Positions 21,451-32,350 of a stretch of 64,000 bases of DNA are shown piece by piece. A program made the position numbers and the translations under genes. Below the pieces are notes generated by a model. That model had not been told where the DNA came from and searched no databases. It worked only from the letters and a program-made list of their open reading frames with translations. This DNA is from Rhyacichthys aspro (taxonomy: Eukaryota; Chordata; Actinopteri; Gobiiformes; Rhyacichthyidae), in assembly GCA_036850595.1 (NCBI GenBank), contig CM072170.1:14786303-14850302 (forward strand). The letters run 5' to 3'. Every line of letters begins with the position of its first letter. The stretch's first letter is position 1.

Positions 21451-21870
21451 ATGGGCAAGTGTAAGGAAATGAGTTTTTACAAGGGCCAGATTGTGATGGC
21501 TACACGACTGGGTCACAGCATCTCCTAGTTTTCCGAGTTTTTTTTGCGTGTTCCAGGGCTGCAGTGGTCAGTATCTATAAAAGTGGTTGAAGGAAGTAAC
21601 AGTGGTGAATCTGCAACAGGGTCATAGGCTGGCCCATGTGTTCTGATACAACAGTTGTGCTACTGTTGCTCAAATCGCTGAAGAAGTTATTGGTAAGACC
21701 AGTCAGGGTGCCCTTTGACCCCTGTGAATCACCAAAAGCATCATAACTGAACTACAGAGCAATAGAGCGAGAAGGTGTCCTGCTCTGAGTTTGACGTGTT
21801 GATTTGGCTCTAAACAATCGAGCATCTGTGGGATGTGCTGGACAAACAAGTCCAATGGAAGCCTGTCAAA
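21451..21870 (+). pseudogene. Tc1/mariner-type transposase relic with internal deletions
   Basis: The relic starts ATGGGCAAG and reads MGKCKEMSFYKGQIVMATRL, then GHSIS, before a TAG at 21526. This is the helix-turn-helix N-terminus of a Tc1-like fish transposase. Further pieces follow in family order: AVVSIYKSG-like, ATVAQIAEEV-like and RPVRVP-like segments. Near the end are words equivalent to the LNPIEHLWDVLDKQV motif carrying the catalytic glutamate, here NNRASVG in one frame and EHLWDVLDKQV in another. About 420 bp remain of a gene normally about 1 kb. Frameshifts and stops make it inactive. Confidence 0.82.
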
Positions 21871-22027
21871 AGCTACTGAGCCCCACTCTTAGTCCGAATC
21901 AAGTCTTTGGTAACCTTGCCTGTTTTGCATTTTCCTCCAGATTTTATTTTTTCAATTTGTTTGGCTGATTTTTGGGAAAGCTTTACAATTCTATAAACTC
22001 CATATCATCAGCCTAATTGCATAATTT

Positions 22028-22035
22028 GCCTAAGT
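22028..22035. other. 8-bp target-site duplication, left
   Basis: The octamer GCCTAAGT directly precedes the hAT-like element and is repeated exactly at 22456-22463. An exact 8-bp duplication is the hallmark of hAT integration. Confidence 0.9.
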
Positions 22036-22455
22036 CACACATGTCAAACTCAAGGCCCGGGGGCCAAATGCGGCCCTTTGCACTGTTTTATATGGCCCTT
22101 CAATACATTTAGTAGTTTACATTTTTGGCACTAGGTAAAATTCAAACAGGTTTTAGATGGTTTTGATTTTTGCTACAAAGATTAACCTACCACTACCTAT
22201 TACAACCTGTTTAAATCCAACTAAATCCTGTCCAAATCTGACTAAAACCTGTTCAAATCTATCTAAATCCTGTACAAATCCACCAAAATCCTGTTCAAAT
22301 CCAACTAAAACCTGTCCAAATCTGACTAAAACCTGTTCAAATCCAACTAAAACCTGTTCAAGATATAATCTACAAATTTAATCTCCATCTTCGGCCCCTG
22401 GAAGGATTATTATTGACTATTGTGGCACCTCACCACTTTGAGTTTGACACCTTTG
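22036..22455 (+). mobile_element. Complete hAT-like MITE containing a 21-bp minisatellite (copy C)
   Basis: The termini are CACACATGTCAAACTC at the left and GAGTTTGACACCTTTG at the right, inverted repeats of about 16 bp with a few mismatches, bounded by the exact 8-bp duplication GCCTAAGT. The left part has CCCGGGGGCC, GGCCCTTTG and TTTTTGGCACTAGG. The middle carries about ten 21-bp units (ACCTGTTCAAATCCAACTAA type). The right part has CGGCCCCTGG and TGGCACCTCACC. The element is 420 bp and non-autonomous. It defines the full structure of the family, to which copies A and B are partial members. Confidence 0.92.
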
Positions 22456-22463
22456 GCCTAAGT
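22456..22463. other. 8-bp target-site duplication, right
   Basis: GCCTAAGT directly follows the element and is identical to 22028-22035. Confidence 0.9.
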
Positions 22464-23280
22464 AATTTTTTGGTCAAGTTGAGATATCTACCTCACTCTA
22501 CTCTCCTAACACTGCTGCTTCACTATGTATCATTGGCTGTGTCCTCAGCCTATCAGAGAGCTTTTAATTATTATTTTTTTCTATTAAAGTATGAATAAAA
22601 AGTTTTTATGTATGTGCTAAAAAATTTTTTTTTTACATTTTTTCCCCCAAAAACCTTAAAATATGATTTAGGCAATTATGCTATTAGGCTAACGAAATGC
22701 AATTGTCACTAGAGTTCATGATCAAAACCCTTAAGCTCGTTGTCAAAAATTAGTCTCAAGAAAAAACAAAACAAAAAAATCCTGTTTTTCAAAGTGATTT
22801 CTGTTCTCAATATTATGGCCCAAGTAACTTACAAAAAAATCCTCCCTTTTTTTTTTTTTTTTACTGGCTCTATTTTCAAAATAAAGACACTGATTTTGTT
22901 ACTCCCTTAGGAGCCGAAGTCAATGAAATCCATCTTGCGATGCTCAGAGCTAAGCAATCATGTTACAAATTATTGGCATGCTTTAGGTCTGATGACAAAG
23001 AGAGCAGTTTACCGTAACTAATGGAAACAACATGGTGACGCTCTGATTGGATCTGGCAAGTCAGGATACAGACAGTCAGCCCAAACTGGCAAAACAACAC
23101 ACACCATCAGCATCACACTTTTAGATCAACAACAAAAACACAAACAGACATTTATCTATCACCTCTGTCAAAACTGACTACACTCTATTGGCAAACAACT
23201 GTGCATGTGGCCTCACTTTTCTCTTCAAGTAAATGCTTGCAACAGAAACATTTTCCTTTATCTACAGTTTGACTCGGACA
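22464..23280. other. AT-rich sequence without recognised features
   Basis: Poly-T runs lie near 22620-22635 and 22844-22861. No coding or repeat signature was recognised. Confidence 0.45.
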
Positions 23281-23287
23281 TAAAATA

Positions 23288-23590
23288 AACATAAGATAAA
23301 CTTTATTTGTCTAGGGCCACGGAATGCTGCATCACAAAATATAATCATCCTGTACTTACATTCATTCAATAACAGACAAAAAACTGCTTGTGCAAATATA
23401 CAATGTCTTTATCCGTAAAAGTGCTACCGTTCTTTAGCATTGTGCAAGTCCGTGCAGATGTAATTTTGCAAATACAGCGAGTAACTTTGACAATTTACAC
23501 AACAAACAGAAGCAGCAAAGCTATACAAACTATAAAAACTATACACTGTAAATTATGAAAATGCAAGATAAGAATGGTACATAAAAGAAA
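23288..23590 (-). mobile_element. Probable LINE 3' tail (antisense)
   Basis: The block begins AAGATAAACTTTATTTGTCT on the plus strand. That resembles the reverse complement of the polyadenylation-like end of fish LINE (L2/Rex1-type) insertions, which typically read 'AAYAAAxTTTATT' in antisense. The following GCAAATATACAATGTC and GTGCAAGTCCGTGCAGATG are consistent with decayed 3' untranslated sequence. No ORF is retained. Confidence 0.4.
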
Positions 23591-24225
23591 AAGAAGTGAC
23601 AAAGTGATAAAGGGAAAGAAATTTGAGATTATGTTTTTTTTTAAAGAGACACCGAACCTGGGAGAAAGTAGAAAAAGTACTTTGTTATCTCATTGCTATA
23701 TCATTATTAACTAGAAAGCACTGTTGGACGTGTGAGTTTGTGTTTTTGTCCATGTGCACTTATGGGCTGGTTATGAAAATCAAGAATCAATCACAAAAGA
23801 TATAATAAAAATCGTCTGATTGGCCTGGAACACAAGTCTTTTAATGCCCCTAACTTAAAGAAACCTATCACAGACCAGGCCCCGCCCCCTGAGCTACATC
23901 CAGTGAACTATTTACATCTTTTTAACTTAAACCAAGAAAGTAAAAAAATCAAGTTGTTTGTAAATAAATTACAAATGTGCATTATTTATTAGATTTTTCC
24001 TTTCCATCCCTCAAGGATATACATTACCCATTGACTTTCATTCAAAATGCCTCCTCTTACATGTTCTTTGGGTGTGCGCATCTTCAAAGCAACTCCGTCA
24101 AAGATGGCTCGGACCTAATAAAATTTAAACGGAAATGCCAAACAAAAAACAAAATGCTAGATCTGAATTAATGCTAAACATTTTAACAAAAGTCCGTTAC
24201 CGATGTCTCTGGCCCGTGTTGTTAT
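23591..24225. other. Sequence without recognised features
   Basis: The small frames at 23623-23805 and 23977-24171 have no domains. Nothing else can be named. Confidence 0.4.
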
Positions 24226-24229
24226 TCTT

Positions 24230-24680
24230 TTTACGGATCTTTATCGATTTCAGCTTGACACCGCTGCTTTAATGGATCAAAGTCCGCCTCCAGCCGAGCC
24301 GAGTGGTTCTGAGGCCCAGCGCATCAAGGCGAGCGCTGCTCTCTGCTAATTGTGAGGTGCATCAAACAGAACGCCGGCTGCTCCGATGAGATTGTGCTGC
24401 GGGAGGAAGAGGAGGCAACGGGGCGACGGAGGGAGGAGGGCGGAGGCTGGCGCTCGGCGAACAACATGGAGACGAAGCACGCCGCCAAACTTCCTCTGTC
24501 TGCTGCCAGCACATTTCATCCCATTGTCTCTTTGTCCCCTTTTGTCGCTGAGCTCTGCCAGTCCCAGTCCTGCCACCAGATGAAGCTTTGGGCCACTCAT
24601 TTGGAGGAGATAGAAGGCCACTGCACGTGCTCGGCTGCCAACTTAGTCAGAGCGCGCTTCGCCAAAGTTGCCACAGTGTT
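24230..24680. promoter_or_regulatory. CpG-dense island; candidate regulatory element or cryptic exon
   Basis: About 31 CpGs by eye in 450 bp, with GGAGG-rich purine tracts. Both strands stay open for long distances: 137 codons on plus at 24352-24765, 91 on minus at 24346-24621. This is expected of GC-rich DNA that is poor in stop codons. The plus peptide (MRCIKQNAGCSDEIVLREEE and so on) is low-complexity and unrecognised. The left part has TTTAATGGATCAAAG and CTGCTAATTGTGAGG words. I favour a CpG-rich enhancer or unlinked promoter over a gene. Confidence 0.38.
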
Positions 24681-25980
24681 GTTTTCGCTTGTTTTATGTT
24701 GTTTGAGAAAAAGGACAAGCACTGGCTCTTGGGAATGTTTTAGTGCTTTAATATTACTGCTGTGAAGCAACACTGGCCAAGAGGCACCATGAACTGTAGC
24801 TGTAAATGTGAGGAAATCAAGGCTCCAAACTACAACATACTATAATGACTAAAACATGTTTAATACAATGCATATTACACAAGTACATCATTCCCCATAA
24901 GATGTCGCAATAACAGAGTTTTATTACTAACTAAAACTCCAAATTGAAACCATTCATTTTCCAGTAAAAGGTAATACTCTCTGAGACTATTCCCACTTAT
25001 CCACCATAGAACATCATCAGCCTGGTTTAAATTGTCACACTTTGTATCTCTAGTTTTGTCCAAAACTCTCTGAAACCCACAAATCTGACACAATCACTTA
25101 AAAACAAGACATTGTTCCATTTTGGTGTATCTAAAAAAGGACATTCTAAAAGGCAATAATCTGACCCAGGCTGCATCTTAAAAGTCCATTACCTGATTTT
25201 TTTTTTACTGTTGCATTTAATTTGACAATTTAATCACCTGACATCTTATTGTAATAGGAATCATCTGTGAAAAAATGAGACCTGAAGACGTGATCTGTGC
25301 TTTATCATGAAGGATTTTAATAGATGAGAATGATCAGCCAATCACCGCTCGCTACTGGTAGAAGGGAGCACTCCCATTGGATCAAGGAAATAAACGAAGG
25401 AAATGGTTTATTCTGTTGCAAAATATGTCTTATTTTTAAAAAAAGATAAAATAGAGAAATGCGCAGGTTGGTTGCAGTGGTTCAACACAATGTTTAACAA
25501 GACAGAGATAATTACAGGATCACTACAGTCTACAACAGTAAACTAAAAAGCTAGAAGTTTCAGGTCATCTTTGAATTTCAATTTAATGTGACATATTAGT
25601 ATTTTGTGGTGGAAAATTGGTCCAGTTTTACCTTTTTTTTGTAAAATAAAAGAAGCAGGAAAGGTTAGTACACTGCTGCTGGGGAAGAGTGGTTTCTGAG
25701 ACAGGGACGGGAAAAACAAAATGATGACCATTTGGACTGCATTGAAATGTAACAAAAAATTGCCTTTGCACTTATCAAACCAATAGAACACAAAGCGAGT
25801 CTGTTTCACTTGTTAACACGCTTCACAAGAGCAAATGTAGAAAAAAAAAAAAAAAAGAAGACAGCCATTCTTTTGTTGTTTAGTGCTTATAGTCAGGGAT
25901 GTATTTTTACACCTGGATGCTTCTGTTTGGCTTCTGTTGAGAAAGGTGTTCCATGTGATCAGAATCAACCACTGAGATCA
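24681..25980. other. AT-rich sequence without recognised features
   Basis: A poly-A run lies at 25841-25856. No coding or repeat signature was recognised. Confidence 0.45.
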
Positions 25981-25983
25981 TGA

Positions 25984-26020
25984 ACAAGAGGATTTTAAAA
26001 TAATTTAAAAATCCTCTTGT
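25984..26020. repeat. Short inverted repeat (hairpin)
   Basis: ACAAGAGGATTTTAAA (25984-25999) pairs with TTTAAAAATCCTCTTGT (26004-26020) around a 4-nt loop, with one bulged base. This is a small AT-rich foldback. It lies in no recognised element. Confidence 0.7.
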
Positions 26021-26559
26021 CCTGTGTCATGTTGCTATAGGTACTTGTGTAGTTTTTGGTCTCCTTTTTGGCAGTATTTAATGGCGAAAGTGCAGTTTGC
26101 AATTCCATTCCTCACACTCCTTTTTAGAGCGTTTGCACATTAGTACAGTAGCCCTGCAGGGACATGTTGTTTATGAACAAACCCAGTGGAAAAGGGTTTA
26201 TTTAACAAATCAATTTAGATAATATACTCCCACATACAGTCATAGATTTGAGAATTGTTTGTTCAAAGGGAAACAGGAAGTAACAGAACCTGTGGGTTTG
26301 ATTGAGCTTTAAATGTCTATTTTCTATAATGCAAAGACGGTTGTTTTGGTGTGATTATTAAAAAAAACAAATCTGAGTTGTGTTTAATTTTTTCCACAGT
26401 TGGAACACACTCTCAAAACACAACAGCCCAGAAAGCCCAGCAGTAGAAGAACGTACTGGACGGTCACCAGTCTCTTTCCTCCTACACATGAACGTGGCAG
26501 GTGTGTGTAAATGTCAGCGTACGTAATTCAGACCTGTCATATCTGCAGGCTTATGTGAG

Positions 26560-26790
26560 CTGGTGAGAACACAATTAGTTTCACATCACTAATGCATAAA
26601 TAATGAGTCTCGCTGGAACAGAGCGCTGTCACAGGCATCTCTTCATTTTCTCACAGCCTCTTCTCCCATTGGCCAATAATGGCTTCCTGTGGCATTAGCA
26701 TGAGCGCTGCGATATACCCTTGGTATCTGTTTCAATCCTGAATTATATATGCTAGTCAGGAGGGTCTGTTGTCGTCTGGAGAAACCCTGG
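26560..26790. promoter_or_regulatory. Candidate conserved non-coding block
   Basis: The block holds CATTGGCCAATAATGG (an inverted CCAAT/ATTGG pair), ATGCATAAATAATGAG, TTAGCATGAGCGCTGCG and TGAATTATATATGC in a non-repetitive context. Motif variety and even composition suggest constraint. The inverted CCAAT pair at about 26668-26679 is suggestive of NF-Y binding. This is an inference. Confidence 0.32.
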
Positions 26791-29108
26791 CCCCTCATCT
26801 GATATTGTTGTATATGAAGAACAGATCTGAGTGAATAATAATGGACTGCATCAGTGTATTGTTTACACCATCTGATAATTATGTAAATGTACTCTACACA
26901 TAATAGACCACTCCCTAAACATATATTTGTGAAAATCTGATCTCCAGATAGCTGCAGCGTTACTGAAGCCGATATGTATGTACAGTAACAATTACATATA
27001 AATGGGACACTTTATTTACATGATTATTTTTATAATAAATATCATGTTTACATACGGATTGGGGAGCTTAGCATGGTAACTTTGAGGTTAACGCTGCGTT
27101 TCAGTGTCAATAATGATCAACCTTCATTTCAGGTACAGATCTCTGTGTAAACTTAAGCTAAATGATGGCAGTTTCACAACCAACAGACCAATCAGCAACA
27201 ACATGGATATTTTTTTTAAATATAAAGAGACAGCAGAGAGGAAGGAGAGTGAAAGTGTCAGCACAAGAAGTACAACTGCTTATGAAAGTGAGGCAGCATC
27301 CACCATAGCAACCATAAAAAGTCAACAAGCAGCTGTGTAAATCAATATCTAATCCTGTGAAGACATGATTCAGTTCATGCACATTTCTATGTTGTGCTCT
27401 GTCTAAATGATCTGTGAAGCGCCACGGTTCTTGTGTGATTTAAAATCCGTCTTGTACTACTTCAGGCAGTGTGATTTCTTCAAACCCAATTGTTAGAAGT
27501 TTGGTTTGTTTGGACCAATAGTGTGGTGGTACTGGCAGTTTTAGGTGTGTTTAGGTTTGAGAAAGAAGCAGGCATTTACTAGTGCAAACAAGATGGCGCT
27601 GCTCTGATTGGATACTATTGCAGTTAGTAGTCATCGAAAGTAGTCATCGAAGGGAATGTCACAGCTTAATGTGACAGAAAGGTTTGAATTATTCAGATCT
27701 CTATCGATGATTAGTCTCTGTGATAATGATTTGACTTAGTGTATTTCTGTGATAGTCTTCATCTTAACTGTTTCCGACCTTTCGATGTGATTAGTCGTTT
27801 TGAGCTTGTTTCACATAATCGCTCACAATTCCACAGAAAAATTCAGGGTTAACTGAACGAGTTGGTAACTAGCTTTGTGATAGCGCTGATCCAGACTGCG
27901 CTTTGCTTGAACAGCCTTTGTCTGGGCCCAGGGTTGGTATTTGAAAGCCAAATGTGAGGCCATCTGTCCCGCAAAACTTGGTAAAAATGCAACAGGATCC
28001 AAACTACTGCAGCAAATCTACATCAAAGAACGTCTGATAGTTGAATCAAAGTTTTAGAAAGGTCAAAGTTCAGTACAGGCTCAAAATACTAAAGTTCTCT
28101 CCTGCCTCAACATTTCTTGGACGGAGCGTCTCCATCTCAACAACTACAGCGGCTGCACCTGCTTTATCAAGAATCGAGCTAAAAACAAACTTTAGACTCT
28201 TTCTTGTGTCTAATAATAATCCAGGAATAATGAGACAGTTTAATCAGTGCGGCCGGCTCCGCTGAAGCGCTCACACTGTGTGAGTGGCAGCGAACACAAC
28301 ACACTGCTGATCATTTGTAAAGTGGCTTCATGAATCTGACACTCTTCATTATATTTTCTTGTTTCCTAGCAACGTCCTAAAGGCAGTCGGTGATTTTGCT
28401 TCGACAATTACATGTTATATATTTGTTACAGCTTTATCTCTTTGAGGCTGCTCAAAGGAAATGTTAACAATTTGATGGAATTTCTTTTCAACTTCTGACC
28501 CACTCCAATTGTATAGACCTCTGGAGAGTGCATCATGCGTTCTTAAGCACAAAACCTGCTAGAAAAGGTATTCATGACCTTTTTTATGCACCAGGGTAAC
28601 CTAAAGTAGACGGGCATTCTCTATTAGCTCGGTCAAGCACTTTGTAAACAACTACTGCATGACTCAGAAAAGCAGCTAAGGGCATAGAGCTTTTCAAAGC
28701 ATAGGCCTAAAAATGCTAAACAAATAGACGAGGGATTGCAGGTTGAAATGTTGTTGTTGTTGTTGTTAGCAATGCAGTAAATAGTCTGTTTTTCACTTGT
28801 CTGTACTAGGTCTGAAGTCAACTGCACAACAACTATCACAGGAGACATTAGCTACTTTAAGATTATGTTTAACACTAATAATTTTGCGGTTGAATGAGCT
28901 TACAGTTCTGTAAAATTACCTCCAACAAGAAGCAAATCTACCCACCAGCTCCATACCACGAATAAAGCAATCAGCCACATTATTATGTACAGGCCTGGAC
29001 TCAGAAGGTGGACAGTTGGATATGGCAGTAAAGCCCTGTTTTACAACGTAGGTGGATGAGTGCTAAACTCTTGTAAATCCATCTTGTATCGCGCCAACCA
29101 AACCGCTT
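26791..29108. other. Sequence with small repeats only
   Basis: A near-tandem duplication of AGTAGTCATCGAA lies around 27627-27652, and a (TTG)n tract of about six units is at 28750-28768. The frames 27104-27340 and 28041-28265 are unrecognised. Confidence 0.4.
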
Positions 29109-29415
29109 GAGTCGCGAACCGTGGACTCACCGGACTCTTTTGACCAATGATGTTGCAGCACTAACAGGTAGAGGCGGGTTTTTAATTTGAAGAAAGCAAC
29201 AAGCGCTCTTTTCTCCTCTTTGTTATCAACATGGCTACGCCGAAAGACGTTAGTGTTGACGCTGCTATCGAAACAGTTTTATCAGAAGTAGAGAGTATTT
29301 CTTCTTTGAAAGAAGCGCAAAGAGTGGCACATCATATCGTTGCTGTGAAATAGACTATGTTCTGTGGAGCAGTTCTATCTGGCGGAGGCAGGTTAGATGA
29401 GTGCTGTTTCTTGTC
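29109..29415 (+). mobile_element. RecQ-like-helicase-leader repeat fragment, copy A
   Basis: An ATG at 29231 opens a 40-codon frame (MATPKDVSVDAAIETVLSEV, then ESISSLKEAQ, and so on) that ends at TAG 29351. The N-terminal phrase resembles the start of multicopy RecQ-helicase-like ORFs in fish genomes, but no helicase motif follows. Homology to copy B (31612-31950, opposite strand) covers about 120 bp upstream of the ATG, the start of the frame and the downstream GACTATGTTCTGTGGAGCAG. Copy A lacks an internal segment of about 55 bp present in B. The RecQ link is from memory of the family and needs a search. Confidence 0.6.
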
Positions 29416-31611
29416 TAAATATGAACATTGTCAGTCCATCCTGAATGTGTCTGAGAGATCCAGTACCTCTAAAAACACCGGTGGTGGTAGGATCTCTGTG
29501 GGATAGTGTACATAAATGCGTACATTATGACTGCACCTGAAACAGGATCGTCTATGACGTAGTGTAATGCTGAATAATGTGGAACACAAGAGTTAAAAGA
29601 AATGTAAAGCTCCACAAAACCCAGGACAAGTTCTATTACCTCCTGTCCCGCTTCCTACAGCGGCCCAGAGAGGACAAACTGAGCACTTCTGGGTGAGAAG
29701 CACACTCACGTTTCTTATTAAGGACACATCTTTGCATAAAGTTTAAAACATGTACGAAATAAATCAATTGTGCGCAAAGTAAACCATCACACCCGCTTCT
29801 AAAGGATTTGCTCATAGACAACAGCATGTCCCTGCAGGGCTACCGTACCATTCATGTGCTTTAATGAGTGTGTAATGTAAAATTGCAGTGTGCACCTTAA
29901 AGTGGTCCCAGGATCAAAAACCTGTAACCAATGATTTGAGAATAATCATCACAATCATCTTTTTTTTTTTTTTTTCCTAATTCCTAGCGACACTTACACT
30001 TTAATGACAATAACTTTCTTTCTTTTTACCCCTTGATTGCCCTAATATAGCTGGAAAAGTATAAGGAATGAATGACAGCAGTTGTTATTCTTTGTCGCAC
30101 ATTAATGTCTGGTTTTGATTTTAGAACAGAAACTGCACGATACAATAGCATTCAGCTCTATTGATAGCCTTTTTTTTGAGAATAAGGTGTTCTCTAAGGA
30201 CAGCTCAGCACAAGCTAAACCACTTGAGTAAACTGTGAGTACAACTGTCATGTAAACATATGTTGAAATTGTCTCCCATTATCTAGTAAATACAAAGGAG
30301 ACAAAATACACTTCACATATGTGTCATTAATGATAAAAAAAAAAAAAAAGGTAATTTGTGTTGGTGTTGAATTGCATCACGAAGAAGTGTCGCTAATACT
30401 CCCTTGGGCATGTAAACACTTGAAAAAGATGTTTTATTATTACTGTCTACGTGCTGAATTAAGCAGATTTCTGAGTGGCTTAGTTATATAATGTTTTGAA
30501 TACTGTATAATCTTTCTCATTTTTCTCCCTTCAACATAACCAGGTGTGCTTCTTATGTAAACAGAACTGTAAGTCTGCCTTTGTTTTCTGTATTTGTGCT
30601 TTGTTTGCATGTATGAGAACATTTCGGGTTGAGCACCCATTGGCCAATATTACAGAAGGAGGAGGTTTGGGCGTTTATACAAGATTCTACAATGATTCTC
30701 GTGTAAATGCTTTCTTCCTGAAACATTTCTTAGAAGGTTTCACCAAAAAGCACAAAAATGACTTTATCATCAGTTATGTCTTGAATGTGATTCATTTTAT
30801 GTCACGCTGTGTCTTGAGTGAGTCACCATTTGTCACCAAGTACATGCACCCTCCCCATCCCGCAGGACATTTATACAAAATGTTGCCCGCTAAGGGGTAA
30901 GATCCTGGAGCCACCCTGGACACACTCTCTCCTCTTTGTTTCAGGTTGGCATGTCTGCTTTAAGTTTCTTATTCTTTAAAAAGTCCACACTAAAACATTG
31001 GACGAACTAATTGTCCATTTCTACTCATTTGTATTCGATAACTTTTGGTTTCACACTACAGTTTCCTAATGTGTTTTCTCTTCACTGTATTTTTAAACGT
31101 GACTGATATATGTTTCCCAATTTTCTCTCCTTCTTTTGCTCTTCTTCATGTGTTTTTTTTCTGTCTATCAGTTCCTGCATTTCATCCAAAAGTCAAACAA
31201 TCTTTTAATTATCTTTCACACTAAAAAAATAAACCAGGTTGTGGAGCAGCTTTTTAGTCCGAGCCACAGTCCACTTGAGCTTTCTGACAAATCAATTCAG
31301 ACCAAAAAGGAAAAGTCCCCCAATATTTTAGAGATCTTGAGTCATGTGTTCTGTGGGACCTTTACTTTTTCCTTTTGGCTGCAGGTACAAAAACTTTACT
31401 ATGCATTATAAATATAATGTTAAAACTATAACAATAAAGCTCTTCTTATCAATTTGGGGAAAAAACTGTCGGGGAAAAAAAAGAAAAAGAAAATAAAATG
31501 GTGGTGGTGGGAAAAATGGTAAGTGGGTGAATACTGGGTTGTCTGAAACAGAAGTGGGTCTTTGAACATAACGTCAGAACTGGATCAAACCAGACAGAGT
31601 TGGTTCTGCCT
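29416..31611. other. Sequence between the inverted repeat pair; no recognised gene
   Basis: Poly-T lies at 29960-29976 and poly-A near 30336-30350. The 118-codon frame at 30544-30900 and the 91-codon frame at 31136-31411 are AT-rich and have no domain I recognise. Confidence 0.4.
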
Positions 31612-31950
31612 AAAGCAAGAAACAGTAATCTGACTCCACCAGACTGAACTGCTCCACAGAACATAGTCTGTTTCACAGTACCATCTGGGAAGGCTCCCGT
31701 TGAAAGTGTCTTTAACCAATCATAGCAACAATTTATATGACGTGCCACAATTTGCTTTTCTTTCAAAGAAGAAATACTCTACTTCTGATAAAACTGATTC
31801 GATAGCAGCATCAAAGCTAACGTCTTTTGTCGTAGCCATGTTGAAAACAAAGAGGAGAAGAGAGCGCTTGTTGCTTTCATCAAATTAAAAACCCGCCTCT
31901 TCCTGTTAGTGCTGCAGCATCATTGGTCACAAGAGTCCACAGTTCGACTC
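31612..31950 (-). mobile_element. RecQ-like-helicase-leader repeat fragment, copy B
   Basis: On the minus strand the ATG at 31839 opens MATTKDVSFDAAIESVLSEV, then loses frame through a 2-bp deletion relative to copy A (GTAGAGTATTTC against GTAGAGAGTATTTC) and stops early. The upstream 110 bp (including TGACCAATGATGCTGCAGCA and GAGGCGGGTTTTTAATTTG) match copy A. Copy B keeps a middle segment with GGAGCCTTCCCAGATGGTAC that copy A has lost. Both copies are broken and lie in opposite orientation 2.2 kb apart. Confidence 0.6.
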
Positions 31951-32189
31951 AATCTCGAGAGAATCCAGCTGCAGCGCAAGGTTAAGAACAGTACAGTCTC
32001 ATTAAATTGCATTAAATAAGCCCAAACAATTAACAGTTGTATTGCACCTGACAGAGAATTTGACATTTGGATTTTGAGATAGCAGTTTTTTAATGGAGAA
32101 ATGACAGACTCGATGTGACATACCTGTTCATAACTGTCACCTGCTCCTCAGACTGAAACCCCCGAACTAGACGTGTTCCTATTTTACAT

Positions 32190-32350
32190 AAGGCCCTCAC
32201 GTAGCATCGAGCTAATTAGCCGCCGCTCTTTAAAAACCACACAAGTGTAGACCCCGCCTCCCATGACCGCTCTCATTCACTAATGATAAATGTACTTGAT
32301 CTCACTCTGACAGCATGATTAATGGCAGGATGAATATGAGTATGCTTCAT
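32190..32350. promoter_or_regulatory. Candidate conserved non-coding block with homeodomain sites
   Basis: The block reads ATCGAGCTAATTAGCCGCCG, then CTAATGATAAATGTACTTG and CATGATTAATGGCAGG within 150 bp. Several TAATTA/ATTA cores are set in GC-richer spacers with GACCCCGCCTCCCATG (GC-box-like). It resembles a compact developmental enhancer by motif content only. Confidence 0.33.

Noticed and set aside
22157..22381. 74-codon frame with a repeating SCPNLTKTC-type heptad
   Set aside because: The repeat comes from the 21-bp minisatellite (seven codons per unit) inside the hAT MITE. The frame has no independent support.
30544..30900. 118-codon frame with a hydrophobic Cys-rich start
   Set aside because: No recognisable domain, no splice support and AT-rich composition; not distinguishable from chance.
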